Made by a program: the position numbers and the translations under genes | NCBI GenBank assembly: GCA_050694015.1 | Contig: JBOGWY010000354.1 | Coordinates: 1-17,959 of the forward strand | Origin: JBOGWY01 sp050694015 | GTDB taxonomy: Bacteria > Actinomycetota > CADDZG01 > WHSQ01 | DNA: 17,959 nt | Reading direction: 5' to 3' | The notes under the pieces: generated by a model | What the model was told of the DNA's origin: nothing | Databases searched by the model: none | The model's input: the letters and a program-made list of their open reading frames with translations, nothing else | Part shown: in pieces, positions 7,691 through 14,402 of the stretch | How the letters are laid out: every line of letters begins with the position of its first letter | Numbering within the stretch: position 1 is the stretch's first letter

Positions 7691-9208
7691 ATGGAACTTG
7701 TAGGCGAACGACGAAGGATCTCGGTTCTCCTCGTTGAGGACAACCCCGATCACGTGCATCTGATCGAGCGCCGCCTGCGCGATGGGGGCCTCGACGTCCA
7801 CCGTGCGTCGTCCGGTCGCGAGGCGCTGGAGTCCCTCGACGGCATCGATCTCGTGCTGCTCGATTACCGGCTCCCCGACATGTCCGGTCTCGAGACCCTG
7901 CAAGAGATAAAGCGCCACGGTGGTCCGTCGGTGGTGATGGTCACCGGTATGGGGTCCGAAGAGGTCGCCGTCGAGGCGATGAGGGCCGGAGCGATCGACT
8001 ACGTCGTGAAGGATCAGACGTATCTGAAGATGCTTCCCGAGGTCGTCGAGCGCGCGTGGCGACTGCACGACCTAACGCGACGAGCCGCTCAACTCCAGCG
8101 ACTCACGCTCCTAGTGAACATCGCCGAGGACCGCGAGACGATCTTCAACGAGATCGTCGGCGGTGCCCGGCAGCTGTTGGGCGCCGTCATGTGCGTCCTG
8201 TTCACGTCGGACCACGGTGCTGCCCTTCAGGTCGGTGCGACGTCGGACAACGGCGCGGACCCCGGCCCGACTCTCGTCCGCGAGGCATCGGCGGTCCTCG
8301 AATCGGCGCAGACGACGGTGCAAGACGAGGCGTTGCTCGTGCCGCTGTCACGGCGCGGTGACGAGCCTCTCGGCGTGCTCGCGATCATCACGGCCGATCA
8401 ACACTCATTCCTGGCCGAAGAGGTCGAACTCGCCGAGACGTTCGCCTCGTTCGCCGGCCTCGCGCTGCGCAACCTGCGCCGCCGCGAGCTCGAGCAGCGA
8501 CTGATCGGTGAGCTTCAGCAGACCCTCGAGCTGCGGCGCGATTTCGTGAACTCGATCTCGCACGAACTGCGGACGCCGCTCGCGTGCATTTCCGGATTCG
8601 CCACCACGGTGCTGAACCACTGGGGCAAGCTCGACGACGACACCGTCAAGGTCTCGGTCGAGAAGATCAGACACCACGGCGCGGATCTGACCAACCTTGT
8701 GGAACGTCTCCTGGACTTCGGATCGTTGGAGCAGGGGCAGTTCCGGGCCGAGATCGCCCCCCTCGACCTCGCCGGCCAGATCGAGCGGACGGTGTCGGAT
8801 CTCGAGCCGCTGATCGGCGAACGTCCGATCGAGGTGTCTGTCGAACCGCTCGAGGTGATGGGCGATCCGAACCTCATGCACCGCGTCGTCTCGAACCTGT
8901 TATCGAACGCGGTGAAGGCATCGGACGGCGAGTCGCCGTTGTTCATCCGAGGCTCGAAGAACGGAAACGGCATGGCGCGCGTCGAGGTCGAGGACAAGGG
9001 CACCGGCCTCTCTCCCGACGATGCCGCGCACGTCTTCGACCCGTTCTGGCGCTCGCGCGAAGCGGTCAAGGCCGCGCAGCGCGGCTCCGGCATCGGTCTG
9101 ACCCTGGTCAAGGAATACGTGCGGGCCATGGGCGGCGAGGTGGGTGTGCAGTCGCAACTGGGCGAGGGCTCCACGTTCTTCTTCACGGTCCCCACGATCG
9201 AGCAATAA
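7691..9208 (+). CDS. Receiver-GAF-histidine kinase (inverted-order hybrid)
   Basis: Soluble 505-residue kinase with its receiver at the N-terminus. The receiver (about 9-125) has Glu16-Asp17, phospho-acceptor Asp58 and the conserved Lys107, but Lys is followed by Asp rather than the usual Pro. A GAF-like domain (about 140-262) is followed by a coiled-coil linker (262-285), HisKA with SHELRTP (His291), then HATPase_c with Asn406, DKGTGL (435-440) and GSGIGL (465-470). No TM segment or DNA-binding domain is seen. The order implies that phosphorylation of the receiver by another kinase controls this kinase, linking two phosphorylation steps. The 10-base gap behind the 7TM kinase indicates an operon. 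The REC sequence (LLVEDNPDHVHLIERRL) resembles Rcp1-type receivers that pair with phytochrome-like kinases; pairing here is inferred. Confidence 0.92.
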   Translation: MELVGERRRISVLLVEDNPDHVHLIERRLRDGGLDVHRASSGREALESLDGIDLVLLDYRLPDMSGLETLQEIKRHGGPSVVMVTGMGSEEVAVEAMRAGAIDYVVKDQTYLKMLPEVVERAWRLHDLTRRAAQLQRLTLLVNIAEDRETIFNEIVGGARQLLGAVMCVLFTSDHGAALQVGATSDNGADPGPTLVREASAVLESAQTTVQDEALLVPLSRRGDEPLGVLAIITADQHSFLAEEVELAETFASFAGLALRNLRRRELEQRLIGELQQTLELRRDFVNSISHELRTPLACISGFATTVLNHWGKLDDDTVKVSVEKIRHHGADLTNLVERLLDFGSLEQGQFRAEIAPLDLAGQIERTVSDLEPLIGERPIEVSVEPLEVMGDPNLMHRVVSNLLSNAVKASDGESPLFIRGSKNGNGMARVEVEDKGTGLSPDDAAHVFDPFWRSREAVKAAQRGSGIGLTLVKEYVRAMGGEVGVQSQLGEGSTFFFTVPTIEQ

Positions 9209-9243
9209 CTCCGCCCGCGCGCCGCGTGGGAGCATCGTCCTAG

Positions 9244-9819
9244 ATGCGGGACGGCTGGTACCTGATGAACACCGCCGCGCTCGAACGCGTCCTGGCGGAC
9301 TGGCGCGCCGGGCTTGAGCCCGACCTGCCCGACGACGTGGTGGCGCTATCCGTCGACGAGGCACTACGGATCCGCAACTCGGGGAACGTTCCCGACGAAG
9401 ACGGTCGCAGCCTCCGTCTCGTACTTCACGTCACGGACGCCGACGTCGATCGTCTCGCCGAACGGCGACTCGACTTCGAACCCGACTATCACGATGCTCC
9501 GACGTGGCGACGTCCTGGCTCGAAGCCGGTGAACGTCGTTCCTTTGAGGACGCGCGCGACGGAACGTCACCAGGAGTCGCCGTGGTGGGAGCAGCCGGAC
9601 GTCCGCGCCCTCGAGGAGGAGTGGCGGGCCACGAGGACGGTCGCGGGGATAGAGGTGCCCGAGGAGTTCCGCAGCTTCGTGTTCAAGACCGTCGTGTCGC
9701 TTCGGTCCGCGGGGCGTGACGTTACCCCCGACTCGATCGCAGACTCGGTGGCTCGCTGGCTGCCGCCGGAGGAAGCCGAGCGTCTCAGGAAGGCCCTCAA
9801 AGAGAAGGAGCCGGACTAA
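9244..9819 (+). CDS. Conserved-looking protein of unknown function
   Basis: A 191-residue soluble, acidic protein whose family I do not recognise. It has no signal peptide, TM segment or catalytic motif I can name. The first half is rich in Asp, Leu and Val (about 1-85). A proline/arginine linker with a Trp pair (about 88-120) is followed by a helical C-terminal part (about 133-188) ending in a charged KEKEPD tail. Codon use matches the neighbours, and the frame is open to a stop built into the terminator hairpin, supporting a real gene. ATG 9244 is 35 bases after the upstream kinase stop, with GGGAG 11 bases ahead; an alternative ATG is at 9265. It may be the last gene of the signalling transcription unit, but nothing in the protein links it to signalling. 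Confidence 0.75.
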   Translation: MRDGWYLMNTAALERVLADWRAGLEPDLPDDVVALSVDEALRIRNSGNVPDEDGRSLRLVLHVTDADVDRLAERRLDFEPDYHDAPTWRRPGSKPVNVVPLRTRATERHQESPWWEQPDVRALEEEWRATRTVAGIEVPEEFRSFVFKTVVSLRSAGRDVTPDSIADSVARWLPPEEAERLRKALKEKEPD

Positions 9820-9832
9820 AGAGTCCGGCTCC
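9807..9832. terminator. Bidirectional hairpin terminator between convergent genes
   Basis: GGAGCCGGACT (9807-9817) and AGTCCGGCTCC (9822-9832) form a perfect 11-bp stem with the loop AAAG. The left arm contains the end of the plus-strand gene, and its TAA stop begins at 9817. On the minus strand the stem is followed by the T-rich TTCTCTTT, so termination should work best for the minus-strand SRPBCC gene. On the plus strand there is no T run. Confidence 0.8.
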
Positions 9833-9856
9833 CGTAACCCCTCAACCTGGGTCTTG

Positions 9857-10318
9857 CTACACCTTGTTCTGTGCGACCCGACCGCGCCATGCGCCCGTCT
9901 CTTCACCGCGGCTCTCGATGAAGCGCTTGAAGCGCTCAAGGTCACCCTTCGTGCGGATGTTCACGGCACCGAGAGCGTCGCCGACCTTCTCGATCGCGTC
10001 GTCCGGCTCGTATTCGATCTGCAACATGACCTTGGTCTTGTTGTCGTCGATGCGGTGGAACGTGACGACGCCGGCGTTGGTCGCGCCACCGATGTCGGTC
10101 CACGCGATGCGCTGGTCCGGTTCCTGCTCGGTGATCTTCGCGTCCCATTCACGCGCTTTGCCTGCGATCTCCGCCTTCCAATGAAGTGTCGTGTCGTCGA
10201 GCTGTTTGACCTCTTTGACGCCGTCCATGAAGTGCGGGAAATCCTCGAACTGGGTCCACTGGTTGTAAGCGGTGCTGACCGGCACCTCGACTTCGATCGA
10301 CCGTTCGATAGTCGACAC
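9857..10318 (-). CDS. SRPBCC (START-like) family protein
   Basis: Soluble 153-residue protein of the SRPBCC/polyketide-cyclase-like fold, a helix-grip domain that binds hydrophobic ligands in a deep cavity. The N-terminal IERSIEVEVPVSTAYNQWTQFEDFPHFM block is a typical opening for the bacterial subgroup, and the domain continues through the WTDIGG and FHRIDDNKTKVMLQIEYEP strands to a long C-terminal helix (about 118-140). The start GTG 10318 is chosen because AGGAGGT (10326-10332) sits seven bases upstream; the earlier GTG at 10327 lies inside that Shine-Dalgarno and is unlikely to be used. The substrate and function are unknown; members are often stress-related or of unknown role. The gene is divergent from topoisomerase IB and convergent with the gene at 9244. 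Confidence 0.88.
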   Translation of the reverse strand: MSTIERSIEVEVPVSTAYNQWTQFEDFPHFMDGVKEVKQLDDTTLHWKAEIAGKAREWDAKITEQEPDQRIAWTDIGGATNAGVVTFHRIDDNKTKVMLQIEYEPDDAIEKVGDALGAVNIRTKGDLERFKRFIESRGEETGAWRGRVAQNKV

Positions 10319-10325
10319 AAGCGAC

Positions 10326-10332
10326 ACCTCCT
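10326..10332 (-). promoter_or_regulatory. Strong ribosome binding site for the SRPBCC gene
   Basis: AGGAGGT on the minus strand, seven bases before GTG 10318. It overlaps the upstream in-frame GTG at 10327 and so decides the start. Confidence 0.8.
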
Positions 10333-10456
10333 GATGTGGTTGTTGATCGGGAGGTATCTACCCACCCACGACGCGGCGTAATCGTTCGGGTGTCGAACCG
10401 GTTGGACCTGGGTACAAGATGCGCCACGAGTTCACGAAGAGAAGGCTGCGGAACAC

Positions 10457-11503
10457 ATGCCACGTCTGAGGAGGATCGACTGCGCGAGACCCGGCATCAC
10501 GCGCCGGAGGCGGGGGCGCGGGTTCGAGTACCTCGACGTACACGGGGGCCGCATCGACGATCTGCAGACGTTGCAGCGCATCAAGGATCTCGGTATCCCG
10601 CCCGCGTGGGGGGACGTATGGATCTGTCCCTACGACAACGGCCATCTGCAGGCCGTCGGCGTCGATGCCGCGGGCCGGAAGCAGTACCTCTATCACCTCG
10701 ACTGGCGACGGCGTCGCGACCAGGAGAAGTTCGATCACATGATCGAGTTCGCCCGCACGTTGCCGAAGGTGAGACATCTCACGAACGAGCAGCTCGCAGC
10801 GAAAGGTTTCGGGCGCGAACGCGTCCTCGCCTGCGCGGTGCGCCTCCTCGACCGCGGGTTCTTCCGCGTCGGGGGTGAGTCCTACGCCGAGGAGAACGAG
10901 ACGTTCGGTCTCGCCACGATGCGCAAGGAGCACGTGACGGTCTCGGACGATACCGTCGTCTTCGAGTACGTGGCCAAAAGCAAGAAGGAGCGGTACCTCG
11001 CTCTAGTCGACCCGCCGGTACGCGAGGTCGTGGCGGCCCTCAAGCGACGGCGTTCCGGCGGAGACGAACTGTTGGCGTACCGCGCCGGCAAGGCGTGGCG
11101 CGACGTCAAGTCGATGGACATCAACTCGTACCTGAAGGAGGTCGCCGGAGGGGATTACTCGGCGAAGGACTTCCGAACCTGGCACGGCACGGTTCTCGCC
11201 GCCGTGGGGCTGGCAGTGTCGACGGAGGCGTTCGGTACCAAGACGGGACGCAAGCGGGCCGTATCGCGCGCGATCCAGGAAGCCGCGCACTACCTCGGCA
11301 ACACCCCCGCCGTGTGCCGCAAGTCCTACGTCGATCCCCGCGTGATCGACCATTACGAGTCCGGAGTGACGATCGCCGGGGTCCTCGAGAACCTGGGCGC
11401 CGTCGAAGCCCTCGGGGACCCATCCCTACAGGGCGTGGTCGAAGACGCCGTCCTGGACCTCCTCGAAGAGAACGGCTCCCCCCACATAGAAAAGGTCTCC
11501 TAA
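10457..11503 (+). CDS. DNA topoisomerase IB (poxvirus/bacterial type)
   Basis: Relaxes positive and negative supercoils by nicking one strand through a 3'-phosphotyrosine link, without ATP. The 348 residues cover an N-terminal DNA-clamp domain (about 20-80) and a C-terminal catalytic domain (about 90-310). Catalytic positions match the bacterial enzyme family: Arg137 (FFRVGGESY), Lys174 (YVAKSKK), Arg240 (KDFRTWH), Asn282 (LGNTPAVCRKSY) and nucleophile Tyr291 (KSYVDPRVI). Asn in place of the poxvirus His is, from memory, also found in the Deinococcus enzyme. Bacterial TopIB is an accessory topoisomerase with patchy distribution, often near stress or repair genes. ATG 10457 has only a distant AGAAGG 13 bases upstream. 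The gene is divergent from the SRPBCC gene and stands alone. Confidence 0.95.
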   Translation: MPRLRRIDCARPGITRRRRGRGFEYLDVHGGRIDDLQTLQRIKDLGIPPAWGDVWICPYDNGHLQAVGVDAAGRKQYLYHLDWRRRRDQEKFDHMIEFARTLPKVRHLTNEQLAAKGFGRERVLACAVRLLDRGFFRVGGESYAEENETFGLATMRKEHVTVSDDTVVFEYVAKSKKERYLALVDPPVREVVAALKRRRSGGDELLAYRAGKAWRDVKSMDINSYLKEVAGGDYSAKDFRTWHGTVLAAVGLAVSTEAFGTKTGRKRAVSRAIQEAAHYLGNTPAVCRKSYVDPRVIDHYESGVTIAGVLENLGAVEALGDPSLQGVVEDAVLDLLEENGSPHIEKVS

Positions 11504-11592
11504 CCCCCCGCCGAACTTTTCTAACTCAGCTACGTGTGGGCGCGCTCTGACGCGCGCGGTTCGTGCTTAAGGAAAGAAAGTGCCGCGCCCGG

Positions 11593-11598
11593 TACCTT
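11593..11598 (+). promoter_or_regulatory. Candidate -10 element for leaderless EamA gene
   Basis: TACCTT fits TANNNT and lies seven bases before ATG 11606, so transcription would begin at the start codon. No Shine-Dalgarno is visible near that ATG. No convincing -35 element is seen at 17 bases. Confidence 0.4.
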
Positions 11599-11605
11599 TC
11601 CGCGC

Positions 11606-12493
11606 ATGTCCGAGCAGCGTTTCCCGATCGCAGAGCTGAGCCTCATCGGCATTGCGGCCATCTGGGGCCTGACCTTCGTCATGGTGCAGGACGCGGTTGC
11701 GATCGTTCCGGCGATGACGTTCCTCGCGTACCGGTTCATCCCGGCCTCGATGCTCGTCGCTCTCGTGTTCCGGCGCCGGGTCGCGAGGCTGTCCAAGGAC
11801 GGTTGGAAGGCCGGAGCCCTGATGGGCGTCTTCCTCACCGCCGGCTACGTGACGCAGACCCTGGGCCTCGAGCGGACCTCCGCCTCGAACGCCGGATTCA
11901 TCACCGGAACGTTCGTCGTTCTGACTCCGGTGTTCGGAGCGCTGTTCCTGGGGCAGAGGGCCGGCGCGCTCGCGTGGGCCGCGGCCCTAGTGAGCGCGCT
12001 CGGTATCTATCTGCTCTCGGGGGCCGGGGGAGAGGTGCACCTCGACGGCGACGGCCTTGTGTTGGTCTGCGCGATCTCGTTCGCGTTCCACATCCTCATG
12101 ACCGACCGAGCCGTGAAGAACCACGACATCGCGGCTCTCCTCGCCGTGCAGTTAGGGGTATGCGGCTTCTTCTCGTTGATCGTCGCCGTGGCGAATCAAG
12201 AACTGGTCGTGCCTCGGTCGGCCACCGTATGGGTCGCGTTGCTCGTGACCGCGGTCTTCGCGAGCGCGCTCGGTTTCTGGGTCCAGACGTACGCCCAACG
12301 ACACGCATCCCCGGCCCGCACCGCGTTGATCCTGGCGAGCGAGCCTGCCTTCGCAGGTCTGTTCGCGTTCCTGGTGCAAGGAGAGACGTTGTCGGCCGTG
12401 GGGTGGCTGGGGGCCGGGCTGATCATGGTCTCGATCCTGGCGGTTGAACTGGTGCCCTACCTCCGCCCCCCACGCCCCCTCCCCGAGGGCTAA
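11606..12493 (+). CDS. EamA/DMT family transporter (first copy)
   Basis: Inner-membrane carrier of the drug/metabolite transporter superfamily, probably a metabolite exporter; the substrate cannot be told from sequence. The 295 residues contain about ten TM helices arranged as two EamA repeats. The first has an N-terminal AAIWGLTFV motif and GLERTSASNAGFITGTFVVLTPVFGALFLG near residues 87-118; the second has AQRHASPARTALILASEPAFAGLFAF near 231-256. A longer reading frame reaches upstream to 11534, but its extra 24 residues are arginine-rich and unlike the family, while ATG 11606 begins just before the first TM and has a -10-like hexamer at leaderless distance. It is not closely similar to the second EamA gene in this window. 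It stands as a single gene between topoisomerase IB and the radical SAM gene. Confidence 0.92.
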   Translation: MSEQRFPIAELSLIGIAAIWGLTFVMVQDAVAIVPAMTFLAYRFIPASMLVALVFRRRVARLSKDGWKAGALMGVFLTAGYVTQTLGLERTSASNAGFITGTFVVLTPVFGALFLGQRAGALAWAAALVSALGIYLLSGAGGEVHLDGDGLVLVCAISFAFHILMTDRAVKNHDIAALLAVQLGVCGFFSLIVAVANQELVVPRSATVWVALLVTAVFASALGFWVQTYAQRHASPARTALILASEPAFAGLFAFLVQGETLSAVGWLGAGLIMVSILAVELVPYLRPPRPLPEG

Positions 12494-12573
12494 CCGTTTT
12501 GTGAGCACATAGCCGCGTTTTCAGGCGGACATTTGCAGAACATTTCGGCTCGACACGTCTAGCCGACCCTCAC

Positions 12574-12602
12574 TTCTCACAATCGAACATACGTTCTATA
12601 CT
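12574..12602 (+). promoter_or_regulatory. Promoter of the radical SAM gene
   Basis: TTCTCA (12574-12579, four of six matches to TTGACA), a 17-base spacer, and TATACT (12597-12602, five of six matches to TATAAT). The -10 ends six bases before ATG 12609, so the transcript is probably leaderless. Confidence 0.7.
12584..12597. promoter_or_regulatory. LexA (SOS) box
   Basis: CGAACATACGTTCT carries the GAAC-N4-GTTC dyad of Gram-positive and actinobacterial LexA operators; it fits CGAAC-RNRY-GTTC at every defined position. It fills the spacer of the promoter and touches the -10 element, so LexA binding would block RNA polymerase. Confidence 0.8.
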
Positions 12603-12608
12603 CTTAGG

Positions 12609-13598
12609 ATGCCCGAGCAGCTCTTCGAGCTTCGACGCCGAACGTTCGACACCCCCCATTTCCGCGGCGTCGAGTTCATCGAATCCGAAGCAAGAACAAT
12701 CATCAATCACGTCCCGGGCAACTACCTCCCGTTCAACTGGACGATCAATCCCTATCGAGGATGCACACATGCTTGCGTTTTCTGCTTCGCTCGATCCACG
12801 CACACCTACATGGATATGAACGCAGGCCGCGACTTCGAGACCAAGATCGTCGTCAAGGTCAACGCCGGCGAACTCCTCCGCAAGGAACTCCGCGCGAGGA
12901 AGTGGAAGGGCGAGTCGATCGCGATGGGCACGGCCACCGACCCGTACCAGCGCGCCGAGGGCAAGTACAAGCTCATGCCCAAGATCATCGGAACGCTGAC
13001 CGACTACCGGAATCCGTTCTCGATCCTCACCAAGGGCACGCTCATCCTGCGCGATCTAGATCTCCTGGTCGCGGCCTCCGAGGTCACCGACGTCACCACA
13101 GCGTTCTCGATCGCAACGCTCGACGAGGACGCGTGGCGTAAGAGCGAGCCGAGCACTCCGCACCCGCGCAAGCGCATCGAAGCGGTCGCGAAACTGAACG
13201 AGGCGGGCATCCCGTGCGGCGTGCTCGTCGCCCCAATACTGCCCGGCATCACCGACCGGCCCGAGCAGATCCGCGCCGTGATCGAAGCGTGCGTCGACGC
13301 CGGGGCGACACATGTGTCGCCGATCCTCTTGCACCTGCGCCCGAAGGTGAAAGAGGTCTACATGGAATGGCTCGGCGAGAACTACCCGGACCTCGTGCCT
13401 CGATACGAGGACATGTACCGGAAGTCGGCGTACGCCTCGAACGCCGACAGGAAAGCGCTGAGCACGAAGTTCCACGCGATCCTCGACTCCATCGGTGGCG
13501 TGAGGCCCCGGCTTCCACGCGAGCGCATCCCGAGATGGCGTACCGAGTTGAAGCGCGCTAAGGCACAACTCGGAACCGAGCAACTAAAGCTCCTCTAA
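12609..13598 (+). CDS. Radical SAM protein, Rv2578c/SplB-like
   Basis: Radical SAM enzyme that should use a [4Fe-4S] cluster to cleave S-adenosylmethionine. The cluster motif CTHACVFC has Cys52, Cys56 and Cys59 in CX3CX2C spacing, with conserved surroundings WTINPYRGC before and FARSTH after. GTATDPYQRAEGKYKLMP (about 107-124) and SILTKG (138-143) are typical of the family annotated as DNA-repair photolyase-like or Rv2578c-type proteins, related to spore photoproduct lyase. The 329-residue length fits. The exact substrate is not established for this family. A LexA box in its promoter supports a role in the DNA-damage response; from memory, the mycobacterial relative is also in the LexA regulon. 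ATG 12609 is probably leaderless, as no Shine-Dalgarno is present. It converges on the membrane protein gene with a 4-base gap. Confidence 0.92.
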   Translation: MPEQLFELRRRTFDTPHFRGVEFIESEARTIINHVPGNYLPFNWTINPYRGCTHACVFCFARSTHTYMDMNAGRDFETKIVVKVNAGELLRKELRARKWKGESIAMGTATDPYQRAEGKYKLMPKIIGTLTDYRNPFSILTKGTLILRDLDLLVAASEVTDVTTAFSIATLDEDAWRKSEPSTPHPRKRIEAVAKLNEAGIPCGVLVAPILPGITDRPEQIRAVIEACVDAGATHVSPILLHLRPKVKEVYMEWLGENYPDLVPRYEDMYRKSAYASNADRKALSTKFHAILDSIGGVRPRLPRERIPRWRTELKRAKAQLGTEQLKLL

Positions 13599-13602
13599 GA
13601 GC

Positions 13603-14196
13603 TCACTCCACGGCCCGGTAGATCCGGTAGGCGATCGGAACCCGCGCTCCCCGAGGTGCGCACGCGAGGAACAGGAAGTACGCGATCACCGCGTCGATGA
13701 TCCCGAGCAACGGCTGCTGCCACCCGATCTGGAAGCGGGCCAGGATCGCATCGACCGCGAAGTACGCCGTCGAGAACGCGAACGCCACCGCGATCGCCAT
13801 CACGGTGATCGGCCCCCACACCCACGACATGACGAATCGGGTCTGGGCCGACGGCGACCGTTCGAGCGTCGCGGCGGCGGCGTCGACCGCCTCGTCCGCC
13901 GCGGGATCGCCGTACTTCAACTCGCGCCAGAACGCCCGTAACCGACGCGCGCGCAACGCAAGGATGAGGACGCACGCACCTACGACCCCGAGCAACAAGA
14001 ACCACGGCCATCCCGTTCGGAGCGGAGCGGAGCCAGGGTTCCCGTAGCTCGACGGCGACAGAAGTCCGATCAGACCGAGGAGCACGAGCCCTGCGAACAC
14101 CGAGAGATCGAGAGCGCGGCCCGCCCACGAACCTCGGCCCCGCGCTCGAAGCGGCGCCGCCTTGAGCCATCCCACGGCATCCGAATACGTCGTCAT
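13603..14196 (-). CDS. Four-TM membrane protein of unknown function
   Basis: A 197-residue integral membrane protein whose family I do not recognise. Four hydrophobic segments are visible at about 29-47, 64-81, 122-146 and 161-180. Between TM2 and TM3 lies a polar stretch (82-120) rich in Arg then Ala/Asp/Glu, probably cytoplasmic by its positive charge. The C-terminus is short and basic. Start ATG 14196 has no Shine-Dalgarno, but TAACCT lies six bases ahead, as for other leaderless candidates here. Its end is 4 bases from the end of the radical SAM gene with no strong hairpin between them. It is divergent from the second EamA gene. An overlapping minus-strand frame from 14341 is a shadow. 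Confidence 0.8.
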   Translation of the reverse strand: MTTYSDAVGWLKAAPLRARGRGSWAGRALDLSVFAGLVLLGLIGLLSPSSYGNPGSAPLRTGWPWFLLLGVVGACVLILALRARRLRAFWRELKYGDPAADEAVDAAAATLERSPSAQTRFVMSWVWGPITVMAIAVAFAFSTAYFAVDAILARFQIGWQQPLLGIIDAVIAYFLFLACAPRGARVPIAYRIYRAVE

Positions 14197-14202
14197 GCGT
14201 GG

Positions 14203-14208
14203 AGGTTA
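14203..14208 (-). promoter_or_regulatory. Candidate -10 element for the membrane protein gene
   Basis: TAACCT on the minus strand, six bases before ATG 14196; it fits TANNNT. The -35 is weak (TTCCGG at an 18-base spacing). Suggests a leaderless transcript. Confidence 0.4.
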
Positions 14209-14237
14209 AGTGGGGCGAAGCGATGACCGGAAACCGC

Positions 14238-14266
14238 CAGACAACGCCCGGCACGGTCGCTAGAAC
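14238..14266 (+). promoter_or_regulatory. Candidate promoter ahead of the short ORF and second EamA gene
   Basis: CAGACA (14238-14243, four of six to TTGACA), a 17-base spacer and TAGAAC (14261-14266, four of six to TATAAT). Its end is seven bases before ATG 14274, again the leaderless spacing seen for neighbouring genes. Confidence 0.4.
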
Positions 14267-14272
14267 ATGTTC
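14263..14272. promoter_or_regulatory. 10-bp perfect palindrome, possible operator
   Basis: GAACATGTTC is a perfect palindrome overlapping the candidate -10 element upstream of the second EamA gene. The gap between GAAC and GTTC is two bases, so it is not a LexA box. A dimeric repressor site is possible but the regulator is unknown. Confidence 0.3.
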
Positions 14273-14273
14273 C

Positions 14274-14402
14274 ATGACAACTTTCGAAGCTTCGGTCGGC
14301 AGCGGGTCGTGTGCCCGCTTGGATCGCTTCTCGGTTTCCATTCTTCAGACTTTCTCCCGCGGCGGAATACGCCTCGCGCATGTCGGGTTGGCGACGGCAT
14401 GA
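14274..14402 (+). CDS. Possible 42-residue leader ORF coupled to EamA gene
   Basis: An ATG at the predicted transcription start opens a 42-codon frame whose TGA overlaps the ATG of the transporter (ATGA, 14399-14402). The peptide begins MTTFEASVGSGSCARLDRFS and has no recognisable domain. The overlap would allow translational coupling, letting a leaderless transcript deliver ribosomes to an EamA start that lacks a clear Shine-Dalgarno. It could equally be chance, since the reading frame in high-GC DNA is often open. The same frame extends upstream to 14199. Confidence 0.3.
   Translation: MTTFEASVGSGSCARLDRFSVSILQTFSRGGIRLAHVGLATA

Noticed and set aside
9716..10381. Plus-strand 221-residue frame across the SRPBCC gene
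   Set aside because: It is antisense to a recognisable SRPBCC protein that has an optimal Shine-Dalgarno, and it crosses the terminator hairpin.
11534..11605. N-terminal extension of the first EamA gene
   Set aside because: The 24 extra residues are basic and unlike the family, and ATG 11606 sits right before TM1.
13588..13603. Hairpin AGCTC/GAGCT at the convergent junction of the radical SAM and membrane protein genes
   Set aside because: Only a 5-bp stem with no T run; too weak to call a terminator.
14263..14272. GAACATGTTC considered as a second LexA box
   Set aside because: The half-sites are separated by two bases rather than the four of the LexA operator.
13595..14341. Minus-strand 248-residue open frame overlapping the membrane protein gene
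   Set aside because: Arg/Gly-rich translation with no hydrophobic pattern, whereas the frame at 13603-14196 gives four clean TM segments.
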